Assembly: GCA_054601695.1 (NCBI GenBank) | Contig: BAAHQB010000296.1 | Span: forward strand, 124,001-188,000 | Direction: 5' to 3' | DNA length: 64,000 bases | Source of the DNA: Amorphochlora amoebiformis | Taxonomy: Eukaryota > Cercozoa > Chlorarachniophyceae | Shown: positions 57,504-64,000 of the stretch, piece by piece | Numbering within the stretch: position 1 is the first letter of the stretch | Layout: each line of letters opens with the position of its first letter | Notes under the pieces: model-generated | Told to the model about the DNA's origin: nothing | The model's input: only the letters and a program-made list of their open reading frames with translations | Database searches by the model: none | Translations under genes and position numbers: made by a program

Positions 57504-57541
<38 letters not shown>

Positions 57542-57545
57542 GCAT

Positions 57546-57582
<37 letters not shown>

Positions 57583-57592
57583 GTGTGTATGC

Positions 57593-57649
<57 letters not shown>

Positions 57650-57821
57650 GCATGTATGGACGCCGTATGTTATATAATTATGTACATATACATATGTATA
57701 TATACATACATATACACATATATATACATATATACACTGTATTAGGAATATACAGATATATTACATTATACTGAGATACACATTTTGATATAAATAATAC
57801 ATAAACACATATATATATTTA

Positions 57822-57867
<46 letters not shown>

Positions 57868-58123
57868 GGACAAATGTTTCAGTAAATGTAGATGTGTACA
57901 TAATATATACCTGAATGTGTGAATATTTGGTACGCATATTAATTTTACTATGGATATTTAGTATAAAAGTTGCGGTTGGGTAGTGATATGAGAATTTGAT
58001 GTTTTGAATACTTGAATACAGCTTGCGTCAGCTCACGACAATAATGCCAAAAACCTCAACAAGATTGCAGAGTACGAATATAACAATATATACATATATA
58101 ATATGTAAATGTGTATGTTTGTA

Positions 58124-58167
<44 letters not shown>

Positions 58168-59582
58168 TCTAGCGTGTTTAGAAGTTTCGATATTGTTGTA
58201 CGTTTTTGTTGGCTTGGTTGCTGAGTTCGTAGGCTTAGTTGCGATATATTGTTTTTCTTGTGTACCCTTGCTCTTTTCTCTAATGTTCTATACCCTTGCT
58301 CTTTTCTCTTCAACTCATGCTCTTATTGTTGCGTACCCTTGCTCTTTCCTCTTCAACTCATGCTCTTATGCTTGTGTACCCTTGCTCTTTTCTCTTCAAC
58401 TTATCATCTTTCTCTTTTTTCCTTGGATTTATATCCTTACTTGTTCCCTTTTTGGACCTTGGACTCAAACACAAACACACCACACCCAAACCTGTGTGAT
58501 AACAAAACATGCGTCATCACAAACACACCATGTCTCATCGCAACACACCATGTCTCATCACAACACACCCACACCAACATGTCTCATCACAACACACCCA
58601 CACCAACATGTCTCATCACAACACACCCACACCAACATGTCTCATCATAAACAAACATGCACACACACAACACACGAATACACGTACACATATAAACACA
58701 CACACACACACACACACACAAATACCCAACATACACATGCACTCCCCTTGAATGCACAGGGAGCTGTAAGTCCTCTTTTTCGAAATTGTCTCTTTTTAGT
58801 TGAAAACTCTCGTCAGATTGAAACATACATTTCCGTTCCAAATTAACCTCCTTGAATGTTAGCTAATACAATACTGGGCGTTTTCTAATAGCAAGAGAGT
58901 GGGTTAGGGTTAGGCGTTACGACTCCTTCTCACCGAAATGAGTGTTTGTTGTCAACCACAGTCGAGTTTAATGCCAAACAGAGTTCACCGAAAGGAGTGT
59001 TGTCAACAACAGTCTAGTTTAATGCCAACGGAAATGAGTCTTGTCAACCACAAATAGCCATCTTGTCAACCACAAGTAGCCATCTTGTCAACCACAAATA
59101 GCCATCTTGTCAACCACAACCACAACCAGCCATTGAAGACCTTGCCCACAAACGTATCTCCCAATGTCAATTCCAATGCCAACCCGAATGCCAACCCCAA
59201 TGCCAACCCCAATGGCAATCCCAACTCCAAAACCAAATCCCAAGCCCAAATCCCTCACGCACAGGGATTAAATCTGAACTGAGAGTGTTAGATGAGCTGC
59301 ATGAATGTCAGATGCCTTTCCACTGTCATTTGGATTGGGCTTGCAGAATGTAGGTTGGGGTAGCAGGATTTGAGTTTGTTGTAATTGAGCGGTTTCTGTT
59401 TCGGTTTCTCTTTCGGTTTCTGTTTCGGTTTCTCTTTCGGTTTCTGTTTCGGTCAGGCTTCCGGCGATGGAGATCGAGACATCATTCAAAGCGTCGTGGG
59501 AGAGCATGAAAAAACTCATTCAACAGTTGTCACATAACCAGGTAATTACAAGAAAACGCTACCTATCATTATATGTATACAC

Positions 59583-59613
<31 letters not shown>

Positions 59614-59627
59614 ATATCTATAATATA

Positions 59628-59672
<45 letters not shown>

Positions 59673-59739
59673 ATATCTATAATATAATATACATATATAT
59701 ATGTATATATGTATATATTTATATATATATATACAAATA

Positions 59740-59775
<36 letters not shown>

Positions 59776-59886
59776 CATATATATAATATGGAAATATACA
59801 ATAGTGCATGTGTATGTATACAAATGACAGTTCCTCACAAGGAGGATGTGTAAATATGCATATGAAACACACATGTATTATATATG

Positions 59887-59925
<39 letters not shown>

Positions 59926-59939
59926 TTTATATATATGTG

Positions 59940-60006
<67 letters not shown>

Positions 60007-60021
60007 TATATATATAAATAA

Positions 60022-60084
<63 letters not shown>

Positions 60085-61699
60085 CTACGATATGATGTAG
60101 AGTTCCATTTGCTCAAAGATATCTAAGAGAGTGATGCTGGGCATCCTCGAGTGTAAGCACCAACTGCGCACTGAGCAGGAACGCCTCACGGTAAAACCCT
60201 GCTGCATTTTACACCACACACGACACGCATAACACACAATCACACAACATCACACAATCAACACACCATCACACACAACATCACACCGCACCATCACGCA
60301 CACATCACACGCACACACGTGTCACACGCACACACGTGTCACACGCACACACGTGTCACACGCACACACGTGTCACACGCACACACGTGTCACACGCACA
60401 CACGTGTCACACGCACACACCACACGCCACACCGAGAAACACCAACCGAAACTAAAACCGAAACCCAAAACCGAAACCGAAACCAAAAGTGACGTGCTAC
60501 AGACTCGAGAGTGAGATTGAGGGACTTGCGGGCGCAACTCCGTGTCCGTGTCCGTGTCGTGTCCGTGTCCGTGTCCGTGTCCGTGTCCGTGTTCGTGTCC
60601 CGAACACGGTTGACTGTTTTCACCTGACCGTATGAGTGTCCCGAGATGGGTCTAGTGTTTTTGCGTAATCGTCCCGAAATGGTTGTTTTCCATGATTGCA
60701 GGTCCAGAGCTCCCGTCTGGTGAACGAGCTTCAATCCCTGCAGACCCGCCATGACAAACGGAAAAAGACCTACTTTGACAGTATTCACCCCCTATACACC
60801 CATAAAACACACATATCCACGAATATCCACGGATGAAGAGATATCCGCACATGTATATCCAATATCAACACATAGCCGAATCTTTTATCCCAAATCCTAA
60901 TCCCAATCCCGATTCCAATCCCAATTCCAATCCCATCCTGATCCCAATCCCAATCCCGATCCCAATCCCAATCCCGATCTCAATCCCAATCCCGTTCTCG
61001 AGCTGTGGTTTGGTATATTGTTATCCCATTCACATCCATGGGGTTTGGTAAATCATTATATCGTTATCCCAGACATATCCCAATCCCTAATATGTAATCC
61101 ATAATATGTAATCTATAATATGTAATCAATCCATAATCTCAGGTGCTGAGAAGGCTCACATGGCGCTCTCGCAAGAACGCAAGTGCCGGGCGGAGGGAAA
61201 TCAGAAAAAGTCTGAAAAGTAAGCGGCTTGTTCTATAACCCAAATTCCACAAGAGCTTTTTCCAGCCTCTTAAGCCTCTTAGTACGTATTTCGTACACAA
61301 ATGAGCCCACTTGTCATATCATTGCCGCATGGTATATGTCCCTATATCCCTTATCGCCATATCACATACTACATGAGTATCTCATATAGTCTAGATAGTA
61401 TCTATACTATCACGTACAGCTGATGGATGGAATTCGAATTGTTTTTGAAATAAGTGTATCCTCTCCTGTATCTTGTGTTGTTCTGTATCCTGTATCGATG
61501 AGGTTTACACGTGAGCGCGTCAACAAGGTTCGAGATGCCAGAACCGCCTTTCAAAAGTAGTACCAATTACATCAAATACACACCTAGTATCAATATATTC
61601 ACAAATAATATATATATATATATATATATATAGAGGTATATATATATATATATATATATGTTATATATATATATATATATCAATATATATATATATACA

Positions 61700-61738
<39 letters not shown>

Positions 61739-61742
61739 TAAA

Positions 61743-61823
<81 letters not shown>

Positions 61824-63322
61824 TGTTTATGTACAGCATAGTTCGTTCGAAAAACGTGAGTAAGTGATTGGGTTGGGTTGAGATATGATGTCGTGAAATG
61901 TATATTTGAGATATGGGCCGTGATATGAATGGGTTGAGATATGATGTCGTGAAATGTATAGTTGAGATATGGTGTCGTGATATGAATGGGTTGAGATATG
62001 ATGTCGTGAAATGCATGGTTGAGATATGGTGTCGTGATATGAATGGGTTGAGATATGGTGTCGTGAAATGAATGGATTAAGGTATGGTGTCGTGAAATGA
62101 ATGCTTAGGTTATTTCCACTGTGTTGTCGTGTACGCATAGTTTGTTCCAACTAGCAGGCAGGTTAGCAGCTGTTGATGGCTTTGGTGTTTGTTTTCGTAT
62201 CTCCCGATTTAGTGTCTCTTTTGTTGGATGCGTGTGGAGGCGTGTGATTGCGTCTGGATGCGTGTTGATGCGTGTGCATAAGAGGGTTGATATCGTTTGT
62301 GTTTATGAGGTATCAAGCGAGCCTGGCAATCCTACAAACGGCTCAGCGCGCGTACGTGAGCACTAGTGCGGACATCCTCAAACAGCTTGAGGCAAGTGTC
62401 AAATACACATGCACATGCATATGCAAATGCATGTGCACATGTACATGCATATGCACATGTACATGCATATGCACATGTACATGCATATGCACATGTACAT
62501 GCATATGCACATGTGCATATGCATATGCACCTCATAGCACATGCACACGAACATGCATATGCGCATGCGTATGCACATGTACATGTATGCACACGTGCAG
62601 GCACATATACATATGCACACGCACACACGCGCATGCACACGCATGTATCCGCACATGCACACACATGCAAACGCACATGCACACACATGCAAACGCACAT
62701 GCACACACATGCACAAATGCACACGCACATGCACGCCTCATCCACACGTCATTCAAATTGGCTTACATGCACATGCACATGCACATGCACATGCACATGC
62801 ACATGCACGTGCACAGAACACATGCACATGCACATGCACGTGCACAGAACACATGCACATGCACATGCACGTGCACAGAACACATGAGCATGAACATGGG
62901 CATGAATGACCATGAGCATGGCCATGACTCAACCAACGGGAAAACTGGGGCTTCACCTTAGCGATAAAATGGCATACATGATAACATACAGGCTCTGGAG
63001 CAGATGCGCATTGCCGTGTGCAATAACCAGATCCGAATCTTTCTGCAATTTCGCGAAGACTCGCTAGAACTCGAGAAAAAGCTTATCGCACAACTGAAAC
63101 AGTCAGATCTAACCTAACCATTTCATCTACGATTAATACATCCTTCCTATACCAATGCTCGCTGTTTGGCCATCTCGCGGGCGATATGATACGATACGAA
63201 TCGAGATACGATACGAATCGAGATACGATACGAATCGAGATACGATACGATACGATACGTTACTATACGACACGATATCATTCGATCCAATCCAATCAAA
63301 CTCGTTCTCTTCTGTCTGATCT

Positions 63323-63395
<73 letters not shown>

Positions 63396-63414
63396 CATAC
63401 ACACACACATATGC

Positions 63415-63445
<31 letters not shown>

Positions 63446-63452
63446 CATATAA

Positions 63453-63484
<32 letters not shown>

Positions 63485-63561
63485 ATGTATATATATCTAG
63501 GTCAATGGGGAAGCTGGATCCGCCTGGTGATCTCCAAACCTTCACCAAAATGTACTATTAA
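55987..63561 (+). CDS. F-BAR-domain membrane-shaping protein, 12 exons recognised
   Basis: Exons 55987-56033 (tentative), 57117-57172, 57406-57447, 58022-58071, 59457-59541, 60101-60190, 60702-60780, 61143-61218, 61503-61556, 62310-62391, 62992-63101, 63501-63561. Phases agree throughout, ending in TAA at 63559. Without more 5' exons the ATG at 57128 is the likely start (~250 aa). The chain follows an F-BAR domain: [97 protein letters not shown] dimers bind and bend membranes during endocytosis and cytokinesis. No SH3 or other tail domain is seen before the stop. The intron after 62391 begins GC (GAG|GCAAGT). Confidence 0.82.
56565..56835. repeat. ~25-bp minisatellite
   Basis: About eleven units of GATATGCGAACGTGACATGA + TATTT in the F-BAR 5' intron. 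A larger loose repeat around CATATTCGAACATCACATG precedes and follows it (56230-56960). Confidence 0.95.
58255..58400. repeat. ~44-bp repeat (pyrimidine-rich)
   Basis: Three to four units of ACCCTTGCTCTTTTCTCTTC + AACTCATGCTCTTAT in an F-BAR intron. The ORF here is repeat translation. Confidence 0.9.
58550..58650. repeat. ~31-bp repeat
   Basis: Units of ACATGTCTCATCACAACACA + CCCACACCA, three full copies plus partial ones on the left, in the same F-BAR intron. Confidence 0.9.
59030..59245. repeat. Two short tandem repeats
   Basis: GTCAACCACAAATAGCCATCTT (×4, 59045-59125), then CCAATGCCAACC-type hexamer-based repeats (59165-59235). Intronic. Confidence 0.85.
60225..60600. repeat. Cluster of short repeats
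   Basis: In succession: CA-rich ATCACACAACA units; seven CACACGTGTCACACGCA units (60310-60420); CCGAAA units (60430-60490); GTCCGT units (60540-60600). All lie in one F-BAR intron. Confidence 0.92.
60890..61005. repeat. CCCAATCCCGAT hexamer-type repeat
   Basis: Variants of CCCAAT/CCCGAT/TCCAAT in tandem within an F-BAR intron. Confidence 0.93.
61865..62110. repeat. ~31-bp minisatellite
   Basis: About eight units of GGGTTGAGATATGATGTCGT + GAAATGTAT in the F-BAR intron before exon 62310-62391. Confidence 0.93.
62400..62905. repeat. CATGCA/CACATG-based array in the GC-AG intron
   Basis: 18-bp units (ACATGCATATGCACATGT), then ACACATGCAAACGCACATGC units, then ~30-bp units with GTGCACAGAACACATGCACA. 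The sequence alternates purine/pyrimidine almost throughout. Cys/Thr/His ORFs on both strands are translations of it. Confidence 0.93.
63183..63270. repeat. GATACGATACGAATCGA repeat
   Basis: Three 21-bp units followed by degenerate GATAC pentamers, in the last F-BAR intron. Confidence 0.9.
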
Positions 63562-63585
63562 CCACCTTACTTAACTATGTAACAT

Positions 63586-63626
<41 letters not shown>

Positions 63627-63629
63627 CAT

Positions 63630-64000
63630 ATGTGTAGTAGTTCTACATCATTTAGACCTATGTATTACTACATAACTTATATCTATGTAATGCTACATCA
63701 TTTAGACCTATGTATTACTACATAACTTATATCTATGTAATACTACATGAGTAAGATCTATGTAATACTACATAGCTTATATCTATGTAATACTACATGA
63801 GTAAGATCTATGTAATACTACATGATTTTATATCGATGTAATTCTACATGATTTATATCTATGTGATGCTGCATTATTTATATCTATGTAATGCTACATC
63901 ATTTAGACCTATGTATTACTACATAACTTATATCTGTGTAGTAGTACATCACATCACTTATATCTATGCAATACTACATGATTTATATCTATGTAACACT
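63630..64000. repeat. ~27-bp satellite running off the right edge
   Basis: Units of TATCTATGTAATACTACAT + GATTTA (variants CATAACT, GAGTAAG, CATCATT), with about a dozen copies, starting after the F-BAR stop. The palindromic-looking ATGTAATACTACAT core is conserved. No gene. Confidence 0.92.

Noticed and set aside
58109-58846. 245-codon plus-strand ORF with Thr/His repeats
   Set aside because: Translation of the 44- and 31-bp intron repeats in the F-BAR gene.
62272-62961. 229-codon Cys/Thr/His ORF that looks like a metal-binding protein
   Set aside because: Mostly CATGCA repeat; the only genuine coding part is 62310-62391 in its exon frame.

Overview
The window is nuclear DNA of a eukaryote, most likely a free-living flagellated protist; I cannot name the species. 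It has spliceosomal introns with GT-AG ends (one GC-AG), a eukaryotic-type tRNA-Arg with a T-run terminator, TTAGGG-like repeats, a BRCA1-type RING+BRCT protein and a ciliary CFAP73/CCDC42 protein. Most of the DNA is intron, and most intron sequence is (TA)n microsatellite. Long predicted peptides of Y/I, S/L, R/E or H/T are translations of these simple repeats, not genes. I found genes by locating short non-repetitive islands, reading them on both strands and requiring the codon phase to match across each splice junction. Exon coordinates are in the entries.

Layout, left to right: (1) a minus-strand alpha/beta hydrolase gene (20-8346), cut by the left edge; (2) a minus-strand four-exon gene of unknown function (8513-11559); (3) a small minus-strand two-exon gene with a membrane segment (11834-12423); (4) a complete plus-strand BRCA1-like gene in nine exons (12661-15943), head-to-head with gene 3; (5) a CTAG-rich spacer (15990-17185); (6) an intronless plus-strand leucine-rich-repeat gene (17400-18926); (7) a minus-strand DUS1-type tRNA-dihydrouridine synthase gene of about 24 exons (20413-39043); (8) head-to-head with it, a complete plus-strand CFAP73/CCDC42-like gene of 17 exons (39246-49320); (9) a second CTAG-rich spacer, split by a 3.3-kb DNA transposon with terminal inverted repeats and a divergent gene pair (49736-53078); (10) a tRNA-Arg(UCG) gene (54093-54165); (11) a plus-strand F-BAR-domain gene (55987-63561); (12) a short-period satellite running off the right edge.

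The most unusual feature is the nature of the intron repeats. In at least three genes, about fifteen separate tandem repeat arrays are built from copies of the adjacent exon-intron junction: a short piece of exon edge plus its splice donor or acceptor, usually separated by (TA)n. The largest is about 2.2 kb (roughly 35-40 units, with a higher-order dimer) and consists of copies of one DUS1 splice acceptor. One intron also carries a ~0.5-kb repeat-based palindrome. The transposon encodes no transposase I recognise, and its minus-strand gene has introns made almost wholly of (TA)n.

The genes form no single pathway. They are ordinary eukaryotic functions (lipid/ester hydrolysis, DNA repair/ubiquitin, tRNA modification, cilium assembly, membrane shaping). 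Two gene pairs share promoters of about 160-240 bp.
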